A DNA stretch of 64,000 bases from Christiangramia crocea (GTDB taxonomy: Bacteria; Bacteroidota; Bacteroidia; Flavobacteriales; Flavobacteriaceae): positions 62,001-126,000 of the forward strand of contig NZ_JAJSON010000027.1 in assembly GCF_022410465.1 (NCBI RefSeq), read 5' to 3'. Shown one piece after another: positions 34,621 through 43,487 of the stretch. The position numbers were made by a program, and so were the translations under genes. The first letter of the stretch is position 1. Every line of letters starts with the position of its first letter. The notes beneath the pieces are model-generated. The model did no database searches. It worked only from the letters and a program-made list of their open reading frames with translations, and was not told where the DNA came from.

Positions 34621-35694
34621 TTAAAATGCATTTCGGGAATCATCAAAATAATTCACCAGTAAAGCCACTACGTAGCTGTAACTTTTCATTCCTTCAGCTT
34701 GGTTATTAACTATAAGATAGCGGTTGTAAGTAGCCTGAAAAACGGGTTCAAAAGGATTGGTGTGCTTAAGCCAGAATTCTTCCACCTCCCTGTAATTCTC
34801 AAGTATCCCGGGATTCATTTTGGCAGTCATCTCCTTTACTTTTTCAGGTTCCCGGCGGTAGATCTCGCTGAGACAGTAGCTTAAGGCAAAGGTAAAACCG
34901 GAATACCTGAAATAAGGATCAGGATGGTTCATCGTAGCCAGGCAGGCTATGAAATTTGCTTCGTTCTCCTTTGCAAAACCCAGCTGATGCCCAATTTCAT
35001 GACTTGCGGTAGTGGGGATCTTATAGGGGACGATAATAGTATTTACCTGAGCCTCGTTGGTAAGAGGATTCAGGTAGCCATTGAACCCCATATAAGTAAG
35101 TGGAAGGCTGTATATTGATCGTTTTAAAGCTTCACCATTATAGGTGAAATCGGGAAAATCTTTCTGAAGATGATCATAACCCTTCAGGGTAATATCGAAA
35201 AGTTCTTTTTTTGTGAAATCATAATGAACCTTAACCGAGTCATTTTCGGCTAATTCAGAATGAAGCTTATTCGATTCAGAGATAAGTGTTTCTGTTAGTG
35301 ATATCAGCTTTTCAGTGGTATAATCATTTTCGATTCCCAGGCTTTTATGAAGGGGTAAACGGTAATAATTGAAGCCCCAGAAAAGATGAAAACAGAAGTA
35401 TATTACAGAAAGACTGGCCAGTGCATCGGGGATCCATATTTTCGGGTTTCTGAATTTCTGGCTTATTCTTCGTACGATCCATGCGATAAGCAGAATGATT
35501 AGCGATGCATATAAAAAATCACCCAGTGAAAATGGAACGATCCCCAGACTGTATCTCATGATTTTTGAGATCAGAGGATATAATCCATGAGAATAATACT
35601 CCTCAATAAAATATGGGTAGCCCTTAAGTATATTGATACCGATGATCTGGACAGGTAAGAATATGGCGAGTAGTAGAACAGATTTTCTCTTCAC
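34621..35694 (-). CDS. DUF3810 family membrane protein with HExxH motif
   Basis: The 357-residue protein has three N-terminal membrane helices (about 5-20, 55-75, 92-110), then a large extracytoplasmic domain. That domain contains SHEIGHQLGFAKENEANF (HEIGH about residue 230, with a following Glu), the pattern of a gluzincin-type zinc site. DUF3810 is a Bacteroidota family of unknown function, and protease activity is suggested by the motif only. The start is GTG 35694. The gene diverges from pepD, and the 88-base gap holds the pepD promoter. It is separated by 86 bases from the amidohydrolase operon downstream. Confidence 0.87.
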   Translation of the reverse strand: MKRKSVLLLAIFLPVQIIGINILKGYPYFIEEYYSHGLYPLISKIMRYSLGIVPFSLGDFLYASLIILLIAWIVRRISQKFRNPKIWIPDALASLSVIYFCFHLFWGFNYYRLPLHKSLGIENDYTTEKLISLTETLISESNKLHSELAENDSVKVHYDFTKKELFDITLKGYDHLQKDFPDFTYNGEALKRSIYSLPLTYMGFNGYLNPLTNEAQVNTIIVPYKIPTTASHEIGHQLGFAKENEANFIACLATMNHPDPYFRYSGFTFALSYCLSEIYRREPEKVKEMTAKMNPGILENYREVEEFWLKHTNPFEPVFQATYNRYLIVNNQAEGMKSYSYVVALLVNYFDDSRNAF

Positions 35695-35730
35695 GGCTTA
35701 AAAATACAAATATTTAGCAGGCCTCAAATT

Positions 35731-35759
35731 TTTGAAATCGGTCAAATAAAATACCTTTG
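35731..35759 (+). promoter_or_regulatory. Bacteroidota-type promoter for pepD
   Basis: TTTG (35731-35734), a 17-base spacer, then TACCTTTG (35752-35759) matches the consensus exactly. It places transcription start near 35765, so the in-frame GTG at 35759 is part of the promoter and cannot be the pepD start. Confidence 0.75.
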
Positions 35760-35782
35760 TGAAGATACCAAAAAATACAAGA

Positions 35783-37243
35783 ATGAATGAAGATATAAGG
35801 GCGCTGGAGCCCAAAGTTTTATGGAATAAGTTTGCAGACCTAAATGCAGTTCCCAGACCTTCCAAAAAGGAGGAGCGGGTTATAGAATTCATCAAAAAAT
35901 TCGGTAATGATCTTGGTCTTAAAACGCAGGTGGATGAAGTAGGAAATGTGGTGATTAGCAAACCGGCTACAAAAGGAATGGGGAATCGTAAGAAGATTGT
36001 ATTACAGGCCCACCTGGATATGGTACATCAAAAGAATAATGATACCGATTTTGATTTTGAAAATCAGGGGATCGAGATGTATGTTGATGGCGACTGGGTT
36101 AGAGCCAGAGGAACTACCTTGGGAGCCGATAACGGACTTGGAGTAGCTACCATGATGGCAATTCTGGAAAGCGATTCTATAGAGCATCCGGACCTGGAAG
36201 CCCTTTTCACAATTGATGAAGAAACAGGTATGACCGGAGCCAAGGGTCTTAGCCCGGAGATCCTGGAAGGTGAGATCCTGCTTAATCTGGATACCGAAGA
36301 GGATGATGAGATAGGCATTGGTTGTGCCGGGGGAGTAGACATTACAGCAACTAAATCTTATGAAGAGGAAAAAATGCCAGATAGTTACCGCTCCTATTCT
36401 GTAGAGGTTAAAGGACTTATGGGCGGCCATTCGGGGATGGATATCATCAAGGGTCTTGGTAATGCCAACAAACTTATGAATCGTTTGCTGATCAATACCA
36501 CCGATGATTTTAAACTAAGGATTTCTGAAATTAATGGTGGCGGACTAAGAAATGCCATTCCACGGGAGAGTGAAGCTGTTATTGCTTTACCGGAAACGGA
36601 AGAGGAAAGCTTTAAAAAGGAATTTGAAGATCGGGTTAAAAATATAAAAGCGGAATATGCTTCACCTGAACCCAATCTTTCTATAGAGCTGATCAGGATC
36701 GCTTCCCAGTCAAAAGTGATGGATCTCAATTCCCAGCGGGAGCTTGTGCTTGCGATTGCCGGGGCTCATAATGGCGTTTACAGGATGAGTCCGGAAATTG
36801 ACGGATTGGTTGAAGCCTCGAATAATATAGCTAATGTTACGCTGAAGGACGGTGAGATACATATTAAATGTCTTACCAGGAGTTCGGTTGATTCTACAAA
36901 AGATGACCTGGCCAATTCTATAAGATCTGTATTTGAACTGGCAGGATTTAAGGTGGAACTATCGGGAGAATATCCGGGTTGGGCTCCAAACAATGACTCT
37001 GCAATTCTTAAGACACTGGACGGTATCTACCAGAGAGTAAATGGTGAAAAAGCACATATTGCCGCATGCCATGCCGGTCTTGAATGCGGTATCATAGGAA
37101 GCCATTATCCGGGAATGGATATGATCTCATTTGGTCCTACCATCAAGGGAGCTCATTCACCCGATGAGAGAGCCAGTATAAAATCTGCACAGAAGTACTG
37201 GGAATTCTTACTGGAAGTTCTTAAGAATATTCCTGAGAATTAG
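35783..37243 (+). CDS. pepD: Aminoacyl-histidine dipeptidase (M20C)
   Basis: This is a cytosolic zinc dipeptidase with broad specificity for Xaa-His and other dipeptides. The M20 marks are present: metal His/Asp in VLQAHLDMVHQK, the bridging Asp in TTLGADNGLGVA, the catalytic Glu pair in TIDEETGMTGAKGL, and the lid domain between. The C-terminal His is in KGAHSPDERA. It has 486 residues from ATG 35783, matching the E. coli enzyme length. The longer frame start (GTG 35759) overlaps the promoter, so I reject it. It is followed by a repeat hairpin and a terminator, so it is monocistronic. Confidence 0.94.
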   Translation: MNEDIRALEPKVLWNKFADLNAVPRPSKKEERVIEFIKKFGNDLGLKTQVDEVGNVVISKPATKGMGNRKKIVLQAHLDMVHQKNNDTDFDFENQGIEMYVDGDWVRARGTTLGADNGLGVATMMAILESDSIEHPDLEALFTIDEETGMTGAKGLSPEILEGEILLNLDTEEDDEIGIGCAGGVDITATKSYEEEKMPDSYRSYSVEVKGLMGGHSGMDIIKGLGNANKLMNRLLINTTDDFKLRISEINGGGLRNAIPRESEAVIALPETEEESFKKEFEDRVKNIKAEYASPEPNLSIELIRIASQSKVMDLNSQRELVLAIAGAHNGVYRMSPEIDGLVEASNNIANVTLKDGEIHIKCLTRSSVDSTKDDLANSIRSVFELAGFKVELSGEYPGWAPNNDSAILKTLDGIYQRVNGEKAHIAACHAGLECGIIGSHYPGMDMISFGPTIKGAHSPDERASIKSAQKYWEFLLEVLKNIPEN

Positions 37244-37300
37244 TAACTCTTAATAGATAGTAGAAATAAAGTATAAAGTGCTTTTAGTAGTTGTTTAGAC

Positions 37301-37317
37301 CCTGAAACTAGTTCAGG
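37301..37317. repeat. Short palindromic repeat (CCTGAA...TTCAGG)
   Basis: CCTGAAACTAGTTCAGG, followed by ATGACG, resembles the 'TCCTGAACTTGTTTCAGGA' type of repeat scattered in Flavobacteriaceae intergenic DNA. It sits between the pepD stop and its terminator. Assignment to a dispersed family is from memory of such genomes and not from comparison here. Confidence 0.45.
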
Positions 37318-37335
37318 ATGACGAAAAAATAGGAA

Positions 37336-37367
37336 GCGCCACGCAGATGCGTGGGGCTTTTTTTATT
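37336..37367 (+). terminator. Rho-independent terminator after pepD
   Basis: A stem GCGCCACGC/GCGTGGGGC (37336-37344 with 37348-37358 region, one mismatch) with a short loop runs into TTTTTTTATT. It lies about 95 bases after the pepD stop and 15 bases before the convergent PPIase stop. Confidence 0.8.
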
Positions 37368-37381
37368 CAGTTTAGAGTCGA

Positions 37382-38503
37382 TTATTCAGCGATTCCGGTC
37401 ATTTCCAGTTTGAAGATAAGATCGGTGTTTGGAGGTATAACTCCACCTGCGCCTCTTTCTCCATAGCCAAGATGACTTGGGATCCAGATAACAGCTTTAT
37501 CGCCCACCTGCATCTGCTGAAGGCCTTCTTTAAATCCAGGAATCATAGGTGCATCTGGGCCATATTGCATTGGCATTGCACCGTAACCTCCCTGGGCTGC
37601 TCTTTGCTCATTGAAGATGCCCATTTCTTTAGCTATTTCTTCTTTGTTGGTATCGAAAATAGTTCCATCGGCAAAATAACCTTCATAAAGCACATTTACT
37701 TTCTGACCGCTCTGTGGTTTTTCACCATCGCCTTCATTTTCGAAATAGATCTTTAATCCGCTTTCCAGGGAATCAGCTTCACCTTCAAGAGCTGCAAATT
37801 CCTGAGATTTTTCAGCTTTCATTTCTCCCATTTTCTGCGCCTGAGCTTCTTTTTCAGCTTCAATTTCTCCTAACTGATTTTCCAAAACCTCCGGTGCCTT
37901 GAAGTTTTTTGCGGCACTTCCTTTTCTGATAATATTCACCTCATTCATAACTACGTCTTCTACAGGCCGATCACGAGGGCCAGTTTCAACCTTTCCAATG
38001 GCGTCAACCACATCAAGGCCTTTTACGACTTTTCCGAAAACAGTATGTCTGGGATCCAGTTGCTGAACAGGTCCAAGAGTAATAAAGAACTGACTTCCGT
38101 TGGTGCCAGGTCCGGCATTGGCCATTGAAAGTGTCCCTTTTTCATCATGACTTAACGAATCTGAAAATTCATCAGGAAACTTGTAACCAGGACCACCACT
38201 TCCGGTTCCGGTTGGGTCTCCCCCCTGGATTACAAATCCATCTATGATTCTGTGAAAGATAAGGCCGTCATAATATTTCTTGCCTTTGTAAGTGCTGTCT
38301 ACCATTTCACTGGTGCCTTCGGCAAGGGAAACGAAATTGGCAACCGTCATTGGGGTTTCCTCAAAATACAGTTCGGCAATTATAGGTCCCATGGAAGTTT
38401 TGAATTCTACATACATTCCGTCTTCCAGTTCAGGATATTCCTCATTGCATGAGAACAGCGATAAAGCGATTGTTAACAGTAAAAAAATACTTCTTGTTTT
38501 CAT
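37382..38503 (-). CDS. Dual peptidyl-prolyl isomerase: cyclophilin-FKBP fusion lipoprotein
   Basis: The 373-residue lipoprotein (LFSCNEEY, Cys19) has two different prolyl isomerase domains. Residues about 28-195 are a cyclophilin (FHRIIDGFVIQGGDPTGTGS and GTNGSQFFITLGP). Then a charged helical linker of about 50 residues (EIEAEKEAQAQKMGEMKAEK) leads to an FKBP domain (VNVLYEGYFADGTIFDTN, IPGFKEGLQQMQVGDKAVIW, IPPNTDLIFKLEM). Such CFBP fusions are known from some flavobacteria and spirochaetes. It is likely a periplasmic folding factor. The start overlaps the gldI stop by 4 bases, giving an operon DHH-gldI-PPIase. Confidence 0.93.
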   Translation of the reverse strand: MKTRSIFLLLTIALSLFSCNEEYPELEDGMYVEFKTSMGPIIAELYFEETPMTVANFVSLAEGTSEMVDSTYKGKKYYDGLIFHRIIDGFVIQGGDPTGTGSGGPGYKFPDEFSDSLSHDEKGTLSMANAGPGTNGSQFFITLGPVQQLDPRHTVFGKVVKGLDVVDAIGKVETGPRDRPVEDVVMNEVNIIRKGSAAKNFKAPEVLENQLGEIEAEKEAQAQKMGEMKAEKSQEFAALEGEADSLESGLKIYFENEGDGEKPQSGQKVNVLYEGYFADGTIFDTNKEEIAKEMGIFNEQRAAQGGYGAMPMQYGPDAPMIPGFKEGLQQMQVGDKAVIWIPSHLGYGERGAGGVIPPNTDLIFKLEMTGIAE

Positions 38504-39069
38504 TCTTGATTATTGGTTTCGTTATTTGTTTGCTCTTCTTTTATATTATGCAATGTGACTTTGGCTATAATAGGGACATTGCTACCTATTTTTTCTTTAT
38601 CTCCGTAATATCCAAAGGCTTTATGGGAAGGGAAGAGGAAGGTTACGGTCTCACCTTCTTTCATGAGTTTTAGTCCCTGCCTGAGGCCGGTAAATAATTT
38701 TTCTCTGTCTATGGCGTATTCCCGGGTTGGCTTTTCTCCTTCGCCGTAGATAGGTTCTCCTTCAATGGTGGAAATTGAATAGTCAAAGACTACTACATCA
38801 CCGAATTCCGGAGTTTCAATATTTGTAGTATCGGTGGACTTCTCATTATAATAATACCAGAATCCATCGGCGGAGGTTAGATATTCGGTATCCGGATTTT
38901 TACCCATCACCTGTTTGATATAATCTTCTTCTTCGGCTATCATCTCTCTGTTCCTTTCAACAGATTCATCAATATAGGAGCCGCTATTCTGCGAGACGGG
39001 ATATCTTGCTTCTGGCGACTTGCATGCCGAAAAAAACAAGAATAATACTATTGTTGCTATTATTTTCAT
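38500..39069 (-). CDS. gldI: GldI, gliding-motility-associated peptidyl-prolyl isomerase lipoprotein
   Basis: This is a 189-residue lipoprotein (LFFSACKSPEARYP, Cys16) with one FKBP domain in its C-terminal two-thirds (DVVVFDYSISTIEGEPIYG, FTGLRQGLKLMKEGETVTFL, PSHKAFGYYGD, IGSNVPIIAKVTL). The N-terminal part (RNREMIAEEEDYIKQVMGKN and SADGFWYYYNEK) is typical of GldI, one of the proteins needed for gliding and type IX secretion in Flavobacterium. Its role in this organism is inferred. It overlaps both neighbours by 4 bases. The other gld genes are not in the window. Confidence 0.92.
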   Translation of the reverse strand: MKIIATIVLFLFFSACKSPEARYPVSQNSGSYIDESVERNREMIAEEEDYIKQVMGKNPDTEYLTSADGFWYYYNEKSTDTTNIETPEFGDVVVFDYSISTIEGEPIYGEGEKPTREYAIDREKLFTGLRQGLKLMKEGETVTFLFPSHKAFGYYGDKEKIGSNVPIIAKVTLHNIKEEQTNNETNNQE

Positions 39070-40082
39070 TTCGTGAGCTCTTCGGTGTATTGAGGAAGTA
39101 TCTTGTTAAATTTTACGATGGTGTTGTTTAATGATAGATCACTTTTTCCGCCAGCTGCATTGATGTGTCCGCCGCCATCAAAATGGGCTCTTGCAAACTT
39201 ATTCACATCAAAATCGCCTTTAGATCTGAAAGATATCTTGACCATATCCTCATTTTCCTTTTCTATAAATATAACCGCGAAAATTATACCTTCTAAAGCG
39301 AGTCCGTAATTCACGAATCCCTCGGTGTCTCCTTTTTTGAAATTATGCCGGTCCAGTTCTTCCTGTGACAGGCTGATGTACGCCGTTCTGAGCTCTTTAT
39401 TTACTTTAAGGTTCTTGAGAGCCGTCCCCAGTAATTGTAATTTGTCTTCTGAGTTTGTATCATAAATATTATTGTGTATCTGGTCATTCTTTGCTCCCTT
39501 ATCCATAAGATCGGCTATCACCCTGTGAGTATCACTGGAAGTGGAACTGAAGCGGAAAGAACCCGTATCGGTCATTATCCCGGTATAAAGACAGGTAGCA
39601 ATTTGCGGAGTGATCTTCTTATTGGCCCTTAATTTATCCAGGAATCTGTACACCATCTCACATGTGGAACTCATTTTGGAGTTACTATAAGTATAGTCGG
39701 CATAATCTGATGGTTCCTGATGATGATCTATCATCACGAAAACAGCTTCTGAAGCCAGCAGAGATTCCTGCACAAGTCCGCATCTGGACAGATGATTGAA
39801 ATCCAAGGTAAAGACGATCTCGGCTTTATTTATAAGTTCGTCAGACAGCCCTTTATTTGAATCGTAAATAATGACCTCTTCGCTTCCCGGGAGCCATTTT
39901 AAAAACTGCGGATAATCGTTAGGTGCTATTACATGAACCGTATGACCCTTATCCTTTAAAAAGTGATAAAGCCCCAACGATGCACCCATTGCATCTCCAT
40001 CCGGGCCTTTATGAGGCACTATTACAATATTTTCGGCCGTATCCAGTTCGGCCGTGATTTCAAGTATTCTAGTATCAATCAT
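39066..40082 (-). CDS. DHH-family phosphoesterase (NrnA-like)
   Basis: This is a 338-residue cytoplasmic phosphodiesterase with the DHH domain: DGDAMGASLGLYHFL (metal Asp), FTLDFNHLSRCG (Asp) and IDHHQEPSDYADYTY (the DHH motif). A DHHA1 domain follows, with the substrate motif ARAHFDGGGHINAAGG. The family includes NrnA nano-RNases/pAp phosphatases and c-di-AMP phosphodiesterases; without an N-terminal membrane part it is closest to the NrnA group. The exact substrate is undetermined. It is first in the operon with gldI and the PPIase fusion. The 296-base gap upstream carries the ndk promoter and a CGGGATT/AATCCCG hairpin at 40277-40299, and nothing else recognisable. Confidence 0.92.
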   Translation of the reverse strand: MIDTRILEITAELDTAENIVIVPHKGPDGDAMGASLGLYHFLKDKGHTVHVIAPNDYPQFLKWLPGSEEVIIYDSNKGLSDELINKAEIVFTLDFNHLSRCGLVQESLLASEAVFVMIDHHQEPSDYADYTYSNSKMSSTCEMVYRFLDKLRANKKITPQIATCLYTGIMTDTGSFRFSSTSSDTHRVIADLMDKGAKNDQIHNNIYDTNSEDKLQLLGTALKNLKVNKELRTAYISLSQEELDRHNFKKGDTEGFVNYGLALEGIIFAVIFIEKENEDMVKISFRSKGDFDVNKFARAHFDGGGHINAAGGKSDLSLNNTIVKFNKILPQYTEELTK

Positions 40083-40326
40083 AAGCGAGGCTAAATATAC
40101 AATTTAATAATACTTAAGAAATACCCAAGGCTCTAAATTTCAAATGATGTTCAGGTTTTTAAGGCATTTTCAGAAATTTTAGTAGGCGAAAGCAGATAAG
40201 GCAAAAGTGTTCTTTACTAAACTTTAGCTTCAATAAGCTCTTCGTAGAAATGTTATGGATGGATAGCAGACTTTAGCGGGATTTCCGACCTTAATCCCGG
40301 GAAATCAACATAAACCTCCAAAGGTC

Positions 40327-40356
40327 TTGTATATGGAATGGAATTAATTATTTTTG
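40327..40356 (+). promoter_or_regulatory. Bacteroidota-type promoter for ndk
   Basis: TTG (40327-40329), a 19-base spacer, then TATTTTTG (40349-40356) is an exact TAnnTTTG match, 22 bases before the ndk start codon. Confidence 0.75.
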
Positions 40357-40378
40357 CACCAAATTTAAAAACCATAAA

Positions 40379-40798
40379 ATGGCAGGAAACAGAACATTTA
40401 CCATGATAAAGCCTGATGCAGTTGAAGACGGGCATATAGGTGCAATCTTAGAACAAATAACAGCTTCAGGATTTAGAATTGTGGCGATGAAGCTTACTCA
40501 AATGACTCAGAGAGATGCTGAAACTTTTTATGCGATCCATAAAGAGCGTCCGTTTTTTGGGGAACTTGTTGAGTTTATGACCCGCGGACCAATTGTTGCC
40601 GCTATCCTTGAAAAGGAGAATGCTGTGGAAGACTTTAGAACCCTTATTGGAGCTACAAATCCTGAGGATGCTGCTGAAGGTACAATTAGAAAGAAATACG
40701 CCAAGAACGTGGGAGAGAATGCAGTTCACGGAAGTGACAGCGATGAAAATGCTGAAATTGAAGGCGCTTTTCATTTTTCAGGAAGAGAGATGTTCTAA
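40379..40798 (+). CDS. ndk: Nucleoside diphosphate kinase
   Basis: This enzyme transfers the gamma-phosphate of ATP to nucleoside diphosphates through a phospho-histidine. The active-site His is in [15 protein letters not shown] (about residue 117), and the N-terminal [17 protein letters not shown] and the [20 protein letters not shown] loop are standard. Length 139 is normal for the bacterial enzyme. It is monocistronic, between its own TTG/TATTTTTG promoter and a strong terminator. It is cytoplasmic. Confidence 0.97.
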   Translation: MAGNRTFTMIKPDAVEDGHIGAILEQITASGFRIVAMKLTQMTQRDAETFYAIHKERPFFGELVEFMTRGPIVAAILEKENAVEDFRTLIGATNPEDAAEGTIRKKYAKNVGENAVHGSDSDENAEIEGAFHFSGREMF

Positions 40799-40820
40799 GT
40801 ATATTTCAGAAATATATGGA

Positions 40821-40850
40821 AGCCGGATTTTTATGATCCGGCTTTTTTTA
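40821..40850. terminator. Terminator after ndk, overlapping end of the convergent gene
   Basis: AGCCGGAT (40821-40828) pairs with ATCCGGCT (40836-40843), followed by a T tract to about 40849. It overlaps the stop of the convergent gene at 40848 by a few bases. Confidence 0.85.
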
Positions 40851-42002
40851 TGCTTTTTTCGGAATACCCAGAAAGACTTCTGGCTGGCTAGATGCAAGCA
40901 GACTTGCCGCAAGGGTAACAGCATTGATATCCAGGTACTTTGTCCACGTAACCGATTTCTGATTCTCCATATCCAGCCAGAAATTTTCTATTTCATTGGC
41001 CAGCAGATCATAGCACTGCATCTGAGCCGTTGAAATACTATGGATATCCAGTTTGTTTTTCATGCCTTTTAAAATTCGTATTCCCAGGGATAGTCCACAC
41101 TCCCTAAAAGCAAGCCTTTGGCTGGCATCATTACTCAGGTCCTGTCTTTGAAAATTGTTAAGACTTTGTATGCTTTCCTGCAAAAGCTCTTCTGAATTCA
41201 GGCTCATCGCGTGGTTGTCTTTTTCCAGGACCACCGCTTTCACACTGTCTATGAGCAGGCCACCTATACCAAGTGCATCACTGGTGATCCAGGTTTGTTG
41301 GCGGCACATGCTTTCAAAAGACCTTAGCATATAATCGAATTGTGAAGTCCGGTCTGGAAATTTTCTTAGAATTACTGACGTACAAACGAGTCCCTCCAGC
41401 GGATCATGGGCTCCCATACTTGAAACCAAAGGATGAGAGAGTTCGGTGTTCATTTTCCAGTACATTTTCGGGTCCTGGTTTCCGTTCACTATAAAAGCTG
41501 AACTGGCTGCCAGCAATTCTGCCGCCCATCTTGAATACTGGTCATTTTCAGATTCATTTCCTGCCTGCATAAGGGCAGTTATCCATTTGGTAAGATAATG
41601 AAAATACTGCCCGTCCTTTTCCCATTCGAGGTGTTGGTTATAAGCTTCATTCTTTTTACGTTCCGGCAGCCTTTTACCAATTCTAAGTCCGCCAGCTGTA
41701 GGGTGAAATTGAGCTTTTTCACCTGATAATCCGCTGATCCATCCTTTTCTTTTATCTCCGGGATGATATTTGCCCAGGTGTTGATGTACCAGATCAATAA
41801 GCTGAAATGCTTTGTTTCTAAAAGCACTCTTCCCGGTATTGTGATAAAGAGCAAACAGGCAGTTTACCGCGAAAGCATCGGTCCATAAATAGCGTCTGTC
41901 AGGATCTCCCTTGGCTGAGATCAATCCAGTTCTTTCAGTAAAGCCATTTATCAGCTTTTTCGCCTGGTTAGTTTTTATTTCTATTGTTTCAGTTTTCATC
42001 AC
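40848..42002 (-). CDS. Conserved protein of unknown function (384 aa, helical, possible alpha/alpha-barrel)
   Basis: I do not recognise this family with confidence. The protein is cytoplasmic (no signal peptide or membrane helix) and rich in helices, with repeating hydrophobic/aromatic pairs such as YLWTDAFAVNCLFALYHNTG, FHYLTKWITALMQAG and KYLDINAVTLAASLL. It is also rich in Trp/Tyr, which resembles six-hairpin glycosidase-like or lanthionine-cyclase-like barrels, but no catalytic motif was identified. A distinctive conserved-looking segment is RKGWISGLSGEKAQFHPTAG. It begins 7 bases after pcm ends on the same strand, so the two are probably cotranscribed. Confidence 0.75.
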   Translation of the reverse strand: MMKTETIEIKTNQAKKLINGFTERTGLISAKGDPDRRYLWTDAFAVNCLFALYHNTGKSAFRNKAFQLIDLVHQHLGKYHPGDKRKGWISGLSGEKAQFHPTAGGLRIGKRLPERKKNEAYNQHLEWEKDGQYFHYLTKWITALMQAGNESENDQYSRWAAELLAASSAFIVNGNQDPKMYWKMNTELSHPLVSSMGAHDPLEGLVCTSVILRKFPDRTSQFDYMLRSFESMCRQQTWITSDALGIGGLLIDSVKAVVLEKDNHAMSLNSEELLQESIQSLNNFQRQDLSNDASQRLAFRECGLSLGIRILKGMKNKLDIHSISTAQMQCYDLLANEIENFWLDMENQKSVTWTKYLDINAVTLAASLLASSQPEVFLGIPKKA

Positions 42003-42009
42003 AGGAGTT

Positions 42010-42639
42010 CTATTTTTCTGCCTCGCCCTTCATCGGAACAAAACTCACCAGAATGAGATCTTCTTGTCTGAATTCCTTTTCTCCTGTCCTTTCGATGAGG
42101 ATTAGTCGCTGATTGGACATTCCCACAGGGGCAAGAAGTCTGCCGCCAACTTTAAGCTGTTGTTTAAGCGGAAATGGGATAAAAGGAGGGGCGGCGGTGA
42201 GCATGATCGCATCGAATGGTGCCTTTTCAGGCCAGCCTTTGTAACCATCTCCTTGCTTTATGCTTACATTTTCAACACCGGCCTTTTTGAGGTTTTTCTT
42301 AGCAGTTTCTACGAGCCATTCAATAATCTCAATACTGTATACTTGCTTTGCCAGTTGGGCCAGAACAGCGGCATTGTATCCGCAACCGGTCCCGATCTCA
42401 AGTATATTGTTTTCAGAAGTGATTTTAAGTGTTTTTGCCATGTAAGCCACTATGTATGGCTGACTTATGGTTTGTCCTCCTCCAATTGGCAGGGGGCCAT
42501 CATCGTAGGTGTGTGGCTTAACATCATCAGGAATAAACAGAGACCGGTCTACCTTCCGCATTGCATCTAAAACCCTGGGGTCTTTTATACCCCTTGCTTT
42601 TAGTTGGTTTTCGATCATTTCTTCTATGGTGGTATACAT
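42010..42639 (-). CDS. pcm: Protein-L-isoaspartate O-methyltransferase
   Basis: This is a SAM-dependent repair enzyme that methylates isoaspartyl residues in damaged proteins. The PCMT marks are present: DRSLFIPDDVKPHTYDDGPL, the substrate-loop motif IGGGQTISQPYIVAYM, SAM motif I ILEIGTGCGYNAAVLAQL and IKQGDGYKGWPEKAPFDAI. Length 209 is standard. The N-terminus (EEMIENQLKARGIKDPRVL) agrees with the ATG at 42639. There is no signal peptide. It is followed after 7 bases by the unrecognised 384-residue gene, which may act on the same or a related substrate (weak inference). Confidence 0.95.
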   Translation of the reverse strand: MYTTIEEMIENQLKARGIKDPRVLDAMRKVDRSLFIPDDVKPHTYDDGPLPIGGGQTISQPYIVAYMAKTLKITSENNILEIGTGCGYNAAVLAQLAKQVYSIEIIEWLVETAKKNLKKAGVENVSIKQGDGYKGWPEKAPFDAIMLTAAPPFIPFPLKQQLKVGGRLLAPVGMSNQRLILIERTGEKEFRQEDLILVSFVPMKGEAEK

Positions 42640-42772
42640 CTTCCTGAAATTTAAAGAAGTGTAGCTTAAATTTAAGAAATGTTTATTCCAATAAGAAGAT
42701 TATCAGATTTTTATGATTTTTTTAGGTGGAAAATCAATTGATCAGAAGTGAAGGTGTTCTGTTTGGTAAAAG

Positions 42773-43045
42773 CTATCGCAGTACAAGTTTTGAGATTATT
42801 TCCTCTCCCATTTCCTCATTTAGTATCCTTATTATCTTTTCTTTTCCATAGCTGAGTTCTTCACGCAGAACAGAGGAACTTAATTGTACATATAGCACAC
42901 CGCTCTTTAATTTCATTCCGGTAGTATATTTCTCTATAGCAGGTCCCATCTGGCTGTTCCATACATCTCGTATCTTCACTTGGTTGAGGCCTTTTTCTAA
43001 TTTATTTTCATCTACGAAACTCTTGAGCAAATCGCTGAGTTTCAT
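42773..43045 (-). CDS. DUF721 (DciA-like) protein
   Basis: This is a 90-residue DUF721 domain: an N-terminal LSDLLKSFVDENKLEKGLN, the conserved VRDVWNSQMGP-like core (IRDVWNSQMGPAIEKYT), and a C-terminal VQLSSSVLREELSYGKEKII strand-helix. DUF721 proteins include DciA, the predicted replicative-helicase operator of bacteria that lack DnaC, and the KH-like fold binds nucleic acid. It lies behind recF and a lipoprotein gene, a neighbourhood common for this family. The frame is open to ATG 43072, which would overlap the lipoprotein gene. I prefer ATG 43045, 5 bases after that stop. Confidence 0.85.
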   Translation of the reverse strand: MKLSDLLKSFVDENKLEKGLNQVKIRDVWNSQMGPAIEKYTTGMKLKSGVLYVQLSSSVLREELSYGKEKIIRILNEEMGEEIISKLVLR

Positions 43046-43049
43046 TTCT

Positions 43050-43487
43050 TCATTCTTTCTCCTTTTCATCATTTTCGGTTAATAGGGGTGTATATTTCTG
43101 GTAGTAGTAGATTTTATCGTCACTATTTATTACAACAAGCTCTTCTCCGTTTGCTTTCAGTACTTCTTCTTTCCAGTTATCGAAAGGAGTGGAATAATAC
43201 AGAATGAGCTTATTGTCTTCTATTCTGGCAGTTACTTTTTCGGCATCATTGGTGGCGATATATCCACCGCCAAATTTTGGCTGGAGTTTTTTTCGGAATC
43301 CCGTCGAGTCTGCGATCTCTATATAATCGATATACTGACTCAGGCCGTATTCCATAACCGAGTCTTTTTCCAGCTCCACTTTTTTGATTTCCCAGTAGCC
43401 ATTTATGTTTTCCAGTTGTGTGGCAGGATCATTTTTACCGCAGGAAATGAAGGCTACTATGGAGATTATTGTAAGGATTCTTTTCAA
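43050..43487 (-). CDS. Lipocalin-like lipoprotein, function unknown
   Basis: The 145-residue lipoprotein ([20 protein letters not shown], Cys16) has a mature part that begins with [15 protein letters not shown], the usual start of lipocalin-like domains, followed by beta-strands ([41 protein letters not shown]). It carries no known catalytic site. It is translationally coupled to recF (4-base overlap, ATGA) and directly followed by the DUF721 gene. This oddly places an envelope lipoprotein between two DNA-metabolism genes, an arrangement I believe recurs in Flavobacteriaceae. Confidence 0.85.
   Translation of the reverse strand: MKRILTIISIVAFISCGKNDPATQLENINGYWEIKKVELEKDSVMEYGLSQYIDYIEIADSTGFRKKLQPKFGGGYIATNDAEKVTARIEDNKLILYYSTPFDNWKEEVLKANGEELVVINSDDKIYYYQKYTPLLTENDEKEKE

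Noticed and set aside
35759-35782. GTG start for pepD eight codons upstream
   Set aside because: The GTG is the last base of, and directly follows, an exact TACCTTTG promoter box, so it would not be transcribed.
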